From the NCBI GenBank assembly GCA_029817715.1, contig JARUPY010000154.1, positions 1,329,501 through 1,393,500 on the forward strand: DNA of 64,000 nt. Reading direction: 5' to 3'. The notes under the pieces were generated by a model, which had not been told where the DNA came from, did not search any database, and saw only the letters and a list, made by a program, of their open reading frames with translations. Made by a program: the position numbers and the translations under genes. Position 1 is the first letter of the stretch, and every line of letters begins with the position of its first letter. Origin of the DNA: Melastoma dodecandrum. Lineage: Eukaryota; Streptophyta; Magnoliopsida; Myrtales; Melastomataceae. Shown here in pieces: positions 47,202 through 57,749 of this stretch.

Positions 47202-48067
47202 AAAACTTGTTCGAACTAAATCGCACACGCAAGTATACGGGTCGCGCAAGTAATATAATGATGAGAAAAAGTATCGTTCCCACGAGGACTGATTAGATAG
47301 AATCTACTGCCAATAGTCAATTATTAAGTTCAAATTCTAGTCAAGAAGGTTGAATAATGAAAAGTTGGGTGCAAGAAGGTAAATCGTAATAAAAAAAATA
47401 TAGAAGCGAGGTTGTAAATCGAATAATAAAAGCCTAGGACTCCGAATCCCCTATCGATTCGTAGATTATCACACTCTCTCTTCCTCAATTCAATCCGTTT
47501 TACCGTTTACTAACCACAATTCCCTAACAATCGCTACACCTCTCTCGAGGCTGTAACTGTGAATTGCTAATCACCCGTAAACCTATATTTCTATAGCGAA
47601 TCACGAATAATCAGAATTCCTTGAGATCCAATTGTTCTCTCGGTTACCTACGAGTGTATATTTCTATACTCCTCTTAATTAAGCCGATCTCTCGGCCTTA
47701 ACCTAAGTTATGTTTCCCCTCTTCTAATCCTAAGTCTCTCTCGAGTTCACTTAGAACTAAGAATTCTTACAAACCGGCGATCAACCCGATAGGTAAGCAT
47801 TAAACACAGAAGAAACACAAGTAAACAATAAATCTTCTTAAATTGATTCCGAAAGAGTGGATAACCAACTACACGAGTCGGTTCATCATCATCCTAGAAA
47901 AGATGTTTAGTTCGACATCGAAAACAGAACAAAGAGCAAAGAGAAAAGAAGGATCGTCGAAGTCTCAATCAACGTCTTCGTCTCCTTGTTCCTAGCCGCC
48001 GTCGGGTGCCAAAACCAAAGTCAGGAGGGCAAGATAAAGGGTGCTCCCGAAAACCTAAAATCCAACC

Positions 48068-48075
48068 TATTTATA
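48068..48075 (-). promoter_or_regulatory. TATA box of the gypsy 5' LTR
   Basis: Identical TATAAATA in the 5' LTR, the expected promoter for the genomic RNA. Confidence 0.7.
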
Positions 48076-48127
48076 CCTAAAACAAATCTAGAAAAATAAA
48101 ATCTAATTTTCGGGCAATATTACGTCG

Positions 48128-48370
48128 TGCAGCTGCAAGAGAATTCGTTGCAGCTGCAACGACCTCTCTGAAGCTCTCCTCATCTCTGCCCTGTCGCACT
48201 CGTGCAGCTGCAAGGGACTGGCGTTGCAGCTGCAACGACCAGTCTGATGTTCTTGCTCAATTCCTCCTCTCGTCGTGCAGCTGCACGAGCTTGGAGTTGC
48301 AGCTGCACGAGCCTCTCTGTCATCCTTCTGCTTCACTTGTGCAGCTGCAAGAAGATTGGTTGCAGCTGCA
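48128..48370. repeat. Palindrome array in U3 of the 5' LTR (8 sites in 4 pairs)
   Basis: Exact copy of the 3' LTR array, shifted by 9927 bases. All eight cores are intact. Confidence 0.95.
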
Positions 48371-48585
48371 CCGTGTCCTCCGCCTTCTATTCCTCTTCAT
48401 CTTTCACCCTTTTGCTTTGTTTTCCGTCATGCCTTCATTTACTTCCTACGATCACAAAGCAAACGTGATGAATGACAATTTAAGCTCAATTGGCAAACAA
48501 TAACAATTGAAATTCTCGAAACTAACTAGAATTAAGCCTAAATGTGATAATATAACTCTATTTTACTAGAGTTATCAGGGGTGTT

Positions 48586-48593
48586 GATAAATA
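48586..48593 (-). promoter_or_regulatory. Displaced TATA-like box of alpha-tubulin
   Basis: Minus-strand CTATTTATC directly beyond the target duplication. With the element removed it would lie about 160 bases upstream of the tubulin ATG, a normal distance for a leader of about 130 bases. It is now 11.4 kb from the gene. A C/T-rich stretch lies further upstream. Confidence 0.5.
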
Positions 48594-49231
48594 GGGAGGA
48601 CCCGGGGGGGGGGGGGGGTGTTAGGTTTGGATTATTTGGACAGTGGGGACGCGTGGGGTCCGTTTGAGGATGGACGGATGGGATCGCTGCGGAAGTGCTG
48701 TTTTCGGTTTGGTGGTTGTTGGTTCGGGTAGGGTTTTTATGGCTTTCATTTGATTTTTTGTTTGAAATTTGAACGTTTGGCGCTTTTGGGTTTTTCCCTT
48801 CTCGTTCTAACATTATCATCTATTATTTTAAGGGGTCCTCCTGAAAATATTAATTAATTGATTAATGAACATTAAGATGATAACTCACGTGGACAGCGAC
48901 TCACATCACGTGACTCCCGGCTCAACATGTAAGAATGTGCTCCTTGGCATGATCAATCTTTTTCCTTCTGACATATTGTTGGTCGTTATTACAGAGGGCG
49001 GCCGCCCTGATGGCAACTCATTTGGATCTGCAGGCCTTTCTAAAAAACAATTTGTTCGATCGTTCAGGAGCACTAAGAGGGGTGAATTAGTGATTGTAAC
49101 TTTTTCGCCATTTCTCAATGTAAGTGGAAGCGTATTGTATCACAGCAGATCGTTTTTCAGAATGAGATCTGCTTTGCTGTAACCGTTACGATTTTGTCGA
49201 GTAGGTTTTCGTACGAGTGTTGCGCGATCGT
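48594..49231. other. Former distal promoter region of alpha-tubulin; no gene
   Basis: A G-run (about 48604-48617) and unassigned sequence between the gypsy element and the solo LTR. Its assignment as tubulin promoter follows from the target-site duplication. Confidence 0.5.
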
Positions 49232-50498
49232 TGATAACTCTATGAAAATAGAGTTAATAGATTATGTTTTAGACTTGATTTTGGTTAGTTTTAGGCATTT
49301 TAGCCGTTTAATTGTTAAGTGTTTTGGTTTCTTTAATGTCTCCTCACTTCCGTCTTCTTTGTTTATGTTGGTAGTTAAAATGAGATGAAGAAGAGTTGAA
49401 GATGGAAGGATGAGCCATGAAGTTGGATCTGGATGGCTGGTGCAGCTGCACCAAGACTCGGGCAACTACAGCAAAGGGGCGGGCAGTGAACAGAATAGTT
49501 GGTGCAGCTGCACCAGATGTCTGTGCAGCTGCACCGGAGGGTCAGATAGGGGTAAAAGAAGTTGGTGCAGCTACACGGATCGCGAGAATATTTTATTTCC
49601 AGATTTTTTCTAGATTTTTTAAGATTATTTCTAGGTCATATATAAAAACTTTTTCATCCTTAAAGGGGGAATTCGACCTAGGAGGCTATTGGACACAAGA
49701 GCCGACGACGGAGACGATTCCACCAACTTTTCTTTTCTTAGTTTTCTTTATGTCGATTTTTTTTAGAATTGATTTTATGTTTTCGTTTTCTTTAGCTATG
49801 AACTAATTCGTTTTTCTAGGGCTATGATGAAACCTCGTGTTCTTATGTAATTCGTGAACCTTCTTCCTTTATGTGATCCGGATTTTTAATAATTGTTTTA
49901 TCCAATTCTGTTCTTAATGCGTGTTAATTGACTGATCACCCTTTAACATTAATTCGATAACCTAGGGAGACTCGGGAGGGTAGTCTAGGTTAGATCTGGA
50001 ATTGGATAGCCTAGGAAGTCTATGTGTTGGGAAACCGGGCTTTAGTGTGAAGGATAGGGATAAACTGGAACACCTTAGGTAACTCTATAGGGTTTGAATA
50101 TAATGGGTCATCACTAGTTCCAAATAGAGTAGGGAATTCGATACATGGTGTTTGGTACGTTCCCGGATGTTCGGGAGGACTACGGAGAGAGTCTAGCAAC
50201 CTATGTTAGCAATTATAATAATTTGGTTGCATTACGAAGAAGGGGATCGGATGTATAGGACGGGAGAAGAAGTCAGATGTCTTAGATATTATTATCACTG
50301 GTAAATCGTTGTTTTCTTTGATTTTTTACTTTCAATTAAAATCAATTTTTTTCTGCTTGACCTCGACTGATTGTCGAGAACCACGCTAGGAGTGTTTTTG
50401 TCAACACAATTCTCTGTGGGATCGACCCTTGCTTGCCCTTGCTATTTTAGTTAGGTCGAAACAGGAATTTATTTTTGTTGCGTTGACGATGCACATCA
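49232..50498 (+). repeat. Solo LTR related to the gypsy element, opposite orientation
   Basis: It begins TGATAACTCTATGAAAATAG, sharing the terminal hairpin of the full element's LTR, carries TGCAGCTGCA sites at 49441, 49503 and 49524 (plus a one-base variant at 49566), then a TATA box (TATATAAAA, about 49638-49646), and ends CTGTGGGATCGACCC and GCACATCA. The flanks ATCGT (49227-49231) and ATTGT (49499-50503 region, at 50499-50503) differ by one C-to-T change, consistent with an aged target duplication. No internal coding region follows, so it is a solo LTR. The right edge is less certain than the left. Confidence 0.7.
49441..49575. repeat. Palindrome array of the solo LTR
   Basis: Exact cores at 49441, 49503 and 49524 (pair spacing 21 bp), a variant TGCAGCTACA at 49566, and a decayed partner (7 of 10 matches) near 49461. 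Unit spacing is 62-63 bp. It lies just upstream of the TATA box, as in the full element. Confidence 0.85.
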
Positions 50499-50503
50499 AT
50501 TGT

Positions 50504-50985
50504 AATGGATACAGTAGTTTATAGTGGTTCGGCCTTAATCGACCTACGTCCACTTTCCACCATAGAGGTGATTCCACTATATAATATAATGGGTGCAAGA
50601 GCTCTTGCACTAGGCGTTCGGTTTCTCAACAAGTGAGATTTAGAATCTTTTACAAAGAGAGATCACTCATGGACAACGATCAGCTCCTCACAAAGTGGAC
50701 GTCTTCTCGTTTCCAGCAAAATGATGCTCACGCTTAGCAGTTGATTGCTCAAAGGATTTTCACACAGCACGTTGTCGCTTAGACCTAAGCCTGTCTATCA
50801 AAGCACAAAGACAATGTTGTGTCAGAGTAGAAATTCTCACAAATGATTCCTTATAGTGAAGAACGACTTCTCTGAAAGCAGCCCGTTTCTGTATCACGGT
50901 AGAGGAATGCTTCATCACTTAATAGCTCAGCAGAGGATTTTCACACAGTTTCTGTCTCTTCTCAAGATGAGCCTGTAAGTACTAA
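50504..50985. other. Repeat-like sequence, probably an LTR part, no gene
   Basis: Contains GTGGTTCGGCC and CCTACGTCCAC, motifs frequent in plant LTRs, but no paired end was established. Confidence 0.35.
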
Positions 50986-50989
50986 AAAG

Positions 50990-51660
50990 GCAACCAATTA
51001 GATCACAAAGAAGAACAAAAGAAAAGGTTTGGTTCCTCACTCGGCGGAACCTGACTTCTCACTTAGCGAAATCGAGGTATTCGTCCTATCCTCAGTTCGG
51101 ACGTGCATGGTTACCACAGCCGTGACTTATTGCACTGCACACCCAGTGATTAGGGTGAAATTTTCAACTCCGGCGACTTCCACGCAACCTGCTCTACTGT
51201 CCCTCAGGAGGTCGAGGCTTCTGCACAGTGCCCCTGTGCTCGGGAGGATCTCTTTCCACTCCGGCGGCGTTCCCAACTCTTGCTCTACCCTGCAGGCACG
51301 AGACTTCTGGCACACACCCGCAAGTGCGTGTCTCACTACTCCAACTTCGTCGGTTCGAGGCTTCCCTACGAAAAGACACGACAAGAACGGCTTCTTGTCG
51401 ATGGGTCAGCAACTGGTTACTGAATTCAAAACAAGTATTCACTTAGCTTCCCTCAGACGATTCGCCAGCGGCTCGTTGAATGCACCGAGGACACCTAGTC
51501 CCTCTTACGACGATCAAGGTCGCACTTAGCCCTTGACACTCTCACATGTAGCTGGCAAGAGATAAGAGTCAGGCAATCACTTAGCACCTTCCGCACTCCG
51601 TCGATCCTCAAAGCTTCACTCAGATCACACAGGCATTGGACAACTACTCAGACCACATAG
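50990..51660. repeat. Dispersed repeat, copy 1
   Basis: About 640 bases closely match 52890-53515, sharing TCAGTTCGGACGTGC, TCTTTCCACTCCGGCGGCGT and AAGCTTCACTCAGATCACAC. Not coding: the frames differ between copies. Probably part of an LTR or a non-autonomous element. Confidence 0.75.
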
Positions 51661-52889
51661 AATTGTTATATGATGTATAAGTGTCGTCTGGTATTTATAG
51701 GGAGTGAAACAAATAATTCGTCGCTCAAATATCTGCCTTTAGCAAGCTGTAGTCACGAACAGCAACCAGATGCTCAACGGTCACAATGACCAAGAAGGAA
51801 GGAAATCATTGTCGACTTTCCTTATGTGCACAATCTCATCCAATCATTACCAAAATGATGTCTGAAGGTTATCCTAATCATTATCAACATCAAAATAGAA
51901 ATATCAATATTCTTTAATGATTGTAAAGATTAGATATGATAGGAAATGTTGCTATAATTAGAAATTCCATTTTCAAATGTCTCCAAATATAGCTATATGA
52001 TCCCCAAACGTAAGCATCTGATTACAATAATGTAATTTATCATTAAATATGATAAAATCACAATAATCAAATCGAAATAATAATTATTTCTTCGTTTAGG
52101 TATTTGTAGGGCAGTAATGCAATACACATTCGCTGTAGTGCAGCAACATATTTCTCAAGCATAGTAATACACTTCTTAAGCGACACATTTATCATCAAAA
52201 CTAAGATCAACACAATTATGTATTAATATTCCTTTTATCTCTTTCAGCCTCCCATGGGATATGGCAGTCAGATTTCGGAATCACGTGGCCGGTCGACCGT
52301 TGTCCATTTCGTTCATCCGGGGGTTACTTTGGCTTTCCTAAAAGTATTCGACCCCATACCAGACTCCTCGGATGATCGAGATGCTTATGAAAACTGCGCA
52401 ACCCAGCGTGCACACAACCTGATTAAAGGTAGGAATTCAGAAAATGTTATTCGATACAAATGCTAGTGTGCAAATTGGCCTTAACGAAGAAGAGGCGAGA
52501 GCAACTGGAAAAATGAGAGGATGAGATGACTGGGAACATTGGCAATAATTGACAGGTAGATGGATTCACTGGATTGCTGTTGTAATGAAATGGGTGAGCA
52601 CGATCGTGATGCATGGAAAAGAACGATGGAAAGGTCTTCACAAGCTAACAAGAACCACTTAATATAGGCGCTACCGACACGCAACGGCAGTGTTGGTGAT
52701 CAGAAGAGCTTTCCCCAATGCAAGAGAGGTTTCATCCCTCGTAAAGGACCAATACTGGAAACATTTCAAAAGGTAGAAAATAAAATCGAATTAGTATTGC
52801 ATGTAACTCAAGAAATGGTTTCAAAACCCAAAAAAGGGAGGATCAAAAGTCCGTTGATAGAATATCCCTCCCCATTTACAATACCTATC
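51661..52889. other. Intergenic, AT-rich, no gene recognised
   Basis: The short ORF at 52254-52466 (plus) has no recognisable domain and is not called. Confidence 0.5.
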
Positions 52890-53515
52890 TATAACCACAA
52901 AGAAAGTCACTTAGAACAAAAGAAAAGCAAAAGAAAAGGTTGGTTCCTCACACGGCGGAACATGACTTCTCAGACAGTGAAGTCGAGGTATACGTCGTAC
53001 ACTCAGTTCGGACGTGCGCGGTTACCACAATCGTGACTCACTGCACTGCATATCCAGTGCCTAGGGTAATTTTCAACTCCAGCGGCTCCCACGCAACCTG
53101 CTCTACTGTCCCTCTGTATTAGGAGGTCGAGACTTCTGCACAGCACCCTTGTGCTCGGGAGGACCTCTTTCCACTCCGGCGGCGTTCCCAACTCCTGCTG
53201 TACCCTGTAGGCACGAGACTTCTGGCGTGCACCCACAAGTGCGTGTCTAACTGCTCAAACTCCGTAGGTTCGAGACTTTCCCGGGAAAAGACACGACAAG
53301 AACGGCTTCTTGACGATGGTCATCAACTGGTTACAGCAATCAGAACAGGTATTCACTTAGCTTCCCTCAGAACACTCAGTCCATCTCACAACGATCAAGG
53401 TCGCACTCAGCCCTTGCAAGAGGTAAGAACCAGGCGATCACTTAGCACCTTCCGTTCTCCGCCGATCCTCAAAGCTTCACTCAGATCACACATACTTTGG
53501 ACAACCACTCAGATA
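52890..53515. repeat. Dispersed repeat, copy 2
   Basis: Direct-orientation partner of 50990-51660, with several small indels. Ends beside the promoter-distal flank of the first Gnk2 gene. Confidence 0.75.
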
Positions 53516-53797
53516 ATTACTAAAGATAATCTTTCCTCTGAATAAAATTAATCAAAAGGATTTTGATTAACTTCCATAATTAGAGGCTTTATAATCATAA
53601 TTATGGTAAAATATAATATAAATTAAATTAGAATACTTAGAACATCCAGATAATGATCCACGTTTACAAACGGACAGACGCAGTATTACAGCGACATCTT
53701 ACTGTAACGGAGCATCACATTTCTCAAGCTCATAATCAAAGACAAACAAAGTGTTACAGCAACACAGTGCTATGATAGCTCGTCATCAAAACCAAAA

Positions 53798-54250
53798 TTA
53801 ACAAGTGGGAAAACATATTTCTTCCGAGGGAGGGTAACGCCTGGAGTTGTAATCAAAGTCATAATCTTCATACCTAACCAGACAATCCCGGAGATAGAGT
53901 TGCACGCCGACATTGTCTCCACAAACCTGACCGATACCATATCGAATGGATTCAAGGCAACTTGCGCAATCGTCACGTGATAAACCTGGGTTGCAATCCC
54001 CAATCATGAATAGTATAGGATTGCCAATTGCTGAAGCATTTATCGGGAAATCGTAGCCCCCCCGAACAGCCCCTATCAGACGGTCCCAACTCTCGGTGAG
54101 AGCTGTCTTGTAAAAGGACTCCGGAACAAAAACTTTGTCGCTGCAATACATGTTGACGAAATGCGTGTCTGGCGTCCCTTGAACATCCTGTAGATTGAAA
54201 GCGAATGCGGTCACCAACGCGACTGCGGCACACAGGGTGATTTTATTCAT
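53798..54250 (-). CDS. Ginkbilobin-like secreted protein (single Gnk2/DUF26 domain), copy a
   Basis: 150 residues from the ATG at 54250. The signal peptide is MNKITLCAAVALVTAFAFNLQDVQG. The single Gnk2 domain has the C-x8-C-x2-C motif (CNPGLSRDDCASC) and further Cys in YGIGQVC and YLRDC. The frame opens further upstream, but a TATA box (TATAAATAA, about 54293-54301) lies 45 bases before this ATG and fixes the start. Single-domain members such as ginkbilobin-2 bind mannose and act against fungi. The tail ends CFPTC, unlike copy b. Confidence 0.9.
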   Translation of the reverse strand: MNKITLCAAVALVTAFAFNLQDVQGTPDTHFVNMYCSDKVFVPESFYKTALTESWDRLIGAVRGGYDFPINASAIGNPILFMIGDCNPGLSRDDCASCLESIRYGIGQVCGDNVGVQLYLRDCLVRYEDYDFDYNSRRYPPSEEICFPTC

Positions 54251-54289
54251 GGTGTACTTTTTGACGATGCAAATACGGGGGGGACTCGA

Positions 54290-54385
54290 AGCCTTATTTA
54301 TATTACATAAACGGTGAGGAGGTTGCTTGGTTCCACCGCCAATTATCACTATATTAAAATTTGGCAAATTTGGATGAAGCCACCC
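54290..54385 (-). promoter_or_regulatory. Conserved proximal promoter of Gnk2 copy a
   Basis: TATA box and about 90 bases upstream are nearly identical to 56615-56710 of copy b, including CATAAACGGTGAGGAGG and TTAAAATTTGGCAAATTT. Conservation ends at about 54385. Confidence 0.6.
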
Positions 54386-55839
54386 CTTTTTGGATAAGCT
54401 AATTACAGATGCTAGACAACTTCGTAGTATGGGGAGAGCATTTGGCCAGCTGTGGTACCTTTGGCACGTTGTTTTCGATCGATACAGTTTCGACTGACGG
54501 AATATACAAAGAATTTGTACATGCTGTAGGTGTATCCCGATGAAACTTCTGTTTTGTATTGTACGTATATGACATGTAATTTCTTTGCCTGTCACGAACA
54601 TAAGTGGAACTTAACTAGAAAAACAAAACACGATTATGTAAGAGAGTTTGTAAATTGCAAAATTAACTAATATTTTTTTTAAAAACTATTTCATAAGTTA
54701 TCATGGGATTGGTCTAAGTAGTGGTAAGAAGTATTTGGATTCACTGGTTTAAGTGGCGGTAAGAAGTTTGGATTCATTTAATGAGGTCTCTTGTTCTAAA
54801 TATACCCCTAAAAAAGGAAACTATTTTATACCGGACGAGCTTGTCATCCCATCCCTATGTGATTTGCTTGGGTTGCACATGGGTCCAATTGTCCCGAAAT
54901 ATTCACAGCTATTACATCTCATGCAAAGTGGGCGCTCTATTCAGCAATACAGGGTGCCCCTGCATAACTTCCTTCAATATTTCCCGTACAATTGTATCTT
55001 TTTCCGAATTTGACTCTTAGCAACTCCTATGTTGGAATCAAGATGTTGGGAGACCCTCATCAGAAGTTGACCATGCAGTTTCATGCGATCGGCTGCCTCG
55101 TTCTCTCGCTCTTCCTAGGAGTTTCGTCTTCTGGATTCTTCTAATTGGGTAAGTCAATTTTGTGGTTTCCACGTAGTAAGTGGAGCGAATCGGTCACTCG
55201 GGAGAGTGTTGGGTAGAAATGTTCATGGTTAGAATAACAAGAGAGTAGTAGGTAAAATAAATGATTAAAAATCGGGGACTTATATTTTCATGTAACGTAA
55301 CAATCAAACCAAGTCCTTTTACGCGGACTTATAATCGTAAAACTCATGAAGCGTAAGTTTTTGTAAAATCGCTTTTTACCCAAATGTGTTATTTGTTTCG
55401 CAGAAATTTTAATTATTATAAAATAAATAAAAATAAAGCGTTAGTCGAAATATATATATATATATATTTTGTATTTTTAAATCCGCAGAACTTGCTAATA
55501 TTCTTTTTAACGTTTGGGTTTGTTTTCACCATTTTTAAAATCTAATATTTGTAATCGCGCTTAATTTTTTTAATTCCACAAGAACTGTCTGGGTTTTGCT
55601 TAAGAAAATCTGTATTCTCATGGTTTAGTTGTAGCCAATAGTGTAAAAAGCACTTCAATCTTTTCCTGTTAGGCGATGAGGATGTTAGGATCTCGACTAA
55701 GCGTTAGATCGAAGACGAACACTAATCTTTGAGCGTATCTTCGAAATGTTAAGCTAGGAAGAGGAGAAAGACGAACATTGATCAAGATTTTCCTTAGATT
55801 ATTTAATAAAAGCTCAATCATGAAAACATGTAGTCTAAG
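54386..55839. other. Intergenic; contains a possible SINE fragment
   Basis: At 54700-54800 two close copies of GG(T/T)(C/T)TAAGTGG-GGTAAGAAG-TTTGGATTCA precede AATGAGGTCTCTTGTTCTAA, resembling the tRNA-like A and B boxes of plant SINEs. A TA microsatellite lies at 55450-55467. No gene. Confidence 0.35.
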
Positions 55840-56119
55840 TCATACATCATGCATGCGGTTCCTTACGAAGCTGCAGGGGATGAAAACAGAGCCATCGATA
55901 CTCTGATCTTCATTCTCTGGCCGCCGGTGATTTTGAACGATTTCATTAATCTTCAATTCGAAACTACAGTAGTCATGGCTGAACTGTTCATCAAGCTCAA
56001 GGCATTTACCCTCGCCGTTGCTTTTCTGGGTAACCGAAGGAAAAGAAGCAGGGAGATAGAAAGAGACAAGAGAGAAGTCTCGTTTCGCACATTTTGGGAA
56101 AGAAACGCTCTGGCTTTGA

Positions 56120-56572
56120 TCATGGCTGGGGATTAAAAGGTAGGTATTTCGGGGGAGGGTAGCTCTGAGGTTTGTAATCAAACCCATAATCTTCGTACCT
56201 AATCTCACAATCCCGGAGATGGAGTTGCACGCCGACTTTGTCTTCACAAAGTTTATCGATACCATATCTAATGGACCTAAGGCAACTTGCGCAATCGTCT
56301 GGTGATATATTCGGGTTGCAACCACCAATCATGAATACCTTAGGGTTGAGAGTTGCCGAACCATTTATCGGGAAATCATGGCCCCCAAGAACGGCCCCTA
56401 TCAGTCGATCCCAACAATCAGTGAGATCTTGCAAGTAAGAGGACTCTTTGGTGAAAACTTGGCGGCTGCAATACATGTCGAGGACGAACGTGTCTGGCCC
56501 CCCCTGAACTTCCTGAAGATTGAAAGCGACCACAGTCACCAATGCGACGGCACACAGGGTGATTTTATTCAT
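56120..56572 (-). CDS. Ginkbilobin-like secreted protein (single Gnk2/DUF26 domain), copy b
   Basis: 150 residues, same length as copy a. The signal peptide is MNKITLCAVALVTVVAFNLQEVQG. The motif CNPNISPDDCASC fits C-x8-C-x2-C, followed by YGIDKLC and LRDC. The TATA box is at about 56618-56626. The C-terminal tail is Pro-rich (QSYPPPKYLPFNPQP) and lacks the extra Cys of copy a. Tandem duplicate, 2.3 kb away on the same strand. Confidence 0.9.
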   Translation of the reverse strand: MNKITLCAVALVTVVAFNLQEVQGGPDTFVLDMYCSRQVFTKESSYLQDLTDCWDRLIGAVLGGHDFPINGSATLNPKVFMIGGCNPNISPDDCASCLRSIRYGIDKLCEDKVGVQLHLRDCEIRYEDYGFDYKPQSYPPPKYLPFNPQP

Positions 56573-57359
56573 GGTGTATGCTTTTTGTCGATGGCAAATA
56601 CTGGGGACTCGAAGGCTTATTTATATTGCATAAACGGTGAGGAGGGTGCTTGGTTCCACCACCAATTATCCATTATATTAAAATTTGGCAAATTTTGAAT
56701 GAAGCCTCACCTTGCCGGATAAGCTGATCTCAGGGGTTTCACGACTTCGAAGTATGGTAAAAAATATTTGGGCAGCCGTGGTAGCTTTCGCAGGTTGTTT
56801 TCGATATTAGTTTCGGCCAACGGAAGATACAAGGACTTTGTACAGGACGTTGCCGACGAGATTTCTGTTTTGTATAGTACGTATACTTCAAATTATGATT
56901 CAAGGGTTAAATGCCGTCCCCACCATGACCAATCGAGTGAAATTACGAAACTTGCCCATTTTTTTTATGACTATCACTTAATTTCTTCGCCTATTACGAA
57001 CACATAAGTGGAGTGAGAGCAAAAAGAACACGATTATGGATGAGAGTTGGTGAATTGCTGAATTTATTGACATAAATACAAACCACAATAAACTTTTTTA
57101 GAATTATTTTTCCCACGTACAGTAAATTCTGCTGTTTATGTAAATATGAGTCGGTCGGACTCGCACACATCGCCCGAGTTAGGCCGAGTTAAAAACAATA
57201 GGCCTTCTTTTGACATGACCGGCGGGCAGGCGACATATGGTAAAATTGTAGACATTTTCTCAGAGGCACAGCCTATCCAATCTAAAATCCCATATAATGC
57301 CATAGTACATGAGGTATTTACTGGTCATGGATGGATTGATTTTTCCCAGGGCAACCTAA
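56573..57359. other. Gnk2 copy b promoter and intergenic sequence
   Basis: 56615-56710 is the duplicated promoter. The plus-strand ORF 57146-57370 has no recognisable domain. Confidence 0.5.
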
Positions 57360-57749
57360 CGGAATGGTGAGGAACTTGTCTTCTATAGAAATCTTAATAG
57401 TTTGCTAACTGGACAGGACAAGTTAACTGTCACCTCGCCAAATTGTCAGGTCTGCAATCTCTTCGTCGAAACAGTAGACCACCTACTCTTTACTTGCCCA
57501 TTCGCTAATATTGGCTGCATCTTATCAAACTTTTGGAAACATCTCTTGCACATGATTCTTGGGAGGGAATTTTGCCAATTATTCATGGTCATTTTGGGAG
57601 TCCAGGGAGTGGGTCGTCTTATTATAGCTGCTTCTGCCCTAATGTACCTTCGGTGGATTGATAGAAACAGAAGAAGGTTGGGTGAGGGTTCTTCTCCATC
57701 GACAGCACTCACGGCCAGGGCCTTTAGTATGACCCAACTTAACTGTTAA
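57360..57749 (+). pseudogene. LINE (L1-type) remnant: zinc-binding region after reverse transcriptase
   Basis: An open frame without a start codon reads LLTGQDKLTVTSPNCQVC, VETVDHLLFTCPFA and the following WK-x-LL and ALMYLRWIDRNRRR stretch. The C-x2-C...H-x4-C spacing (NCQVC...DHLLFTC) is the zf-RVT domain found at the C-terminus of plant L1 polyproteins. Reverse transcriptase itself is absent. Confidence 0.75.

Larger units (their letters stand above)
37281..48577 (-). mobile_element. Complete Athila/Tat-type Ty3/gypsy LTR retrotransposon
   Basis: Two 1370-bp LTRs (37281-38650 and 47208-48577) flank 8.6 kb. Both LTRs begin TGATAACTC and end TTCGAACA in element (minus) orientation. The flanks are the perfect 5-bp duplication GGGGT (37276-37280 and 48578-48582). 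Order on the minus strand: 5' LTR, primer site, gag-pol in one frame, palindrome array, third ORF with the plant transposon-protein domain, polypurine tract, 3' LTR. The LTRs differ at only two places (A at 37840 versus T at 47767, C at 38040 versus A at 47967), so the insertion is recent. Two stops in gag-pol and a frame change in the third ORF mean it probably cannot move by itself. Confidence 0.97.
47208..48577 (-). repeat. 5' LTR of the gypsy element
   Basis: Same length as the 3' LTR and offset by exactly 9927 bases throughout, so there are no indels between them. The TATA box is at 48075-48068 and the palindrome array at 48128-48370. Confidence 0.97.

Noticed and set aside
50501..52213. 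A complete TG...CA element flanked by CAAT
   Set aside because: The four-base match is too short and conflicts with the better target-duplication reading for the solo LTR; no internal signals support it.
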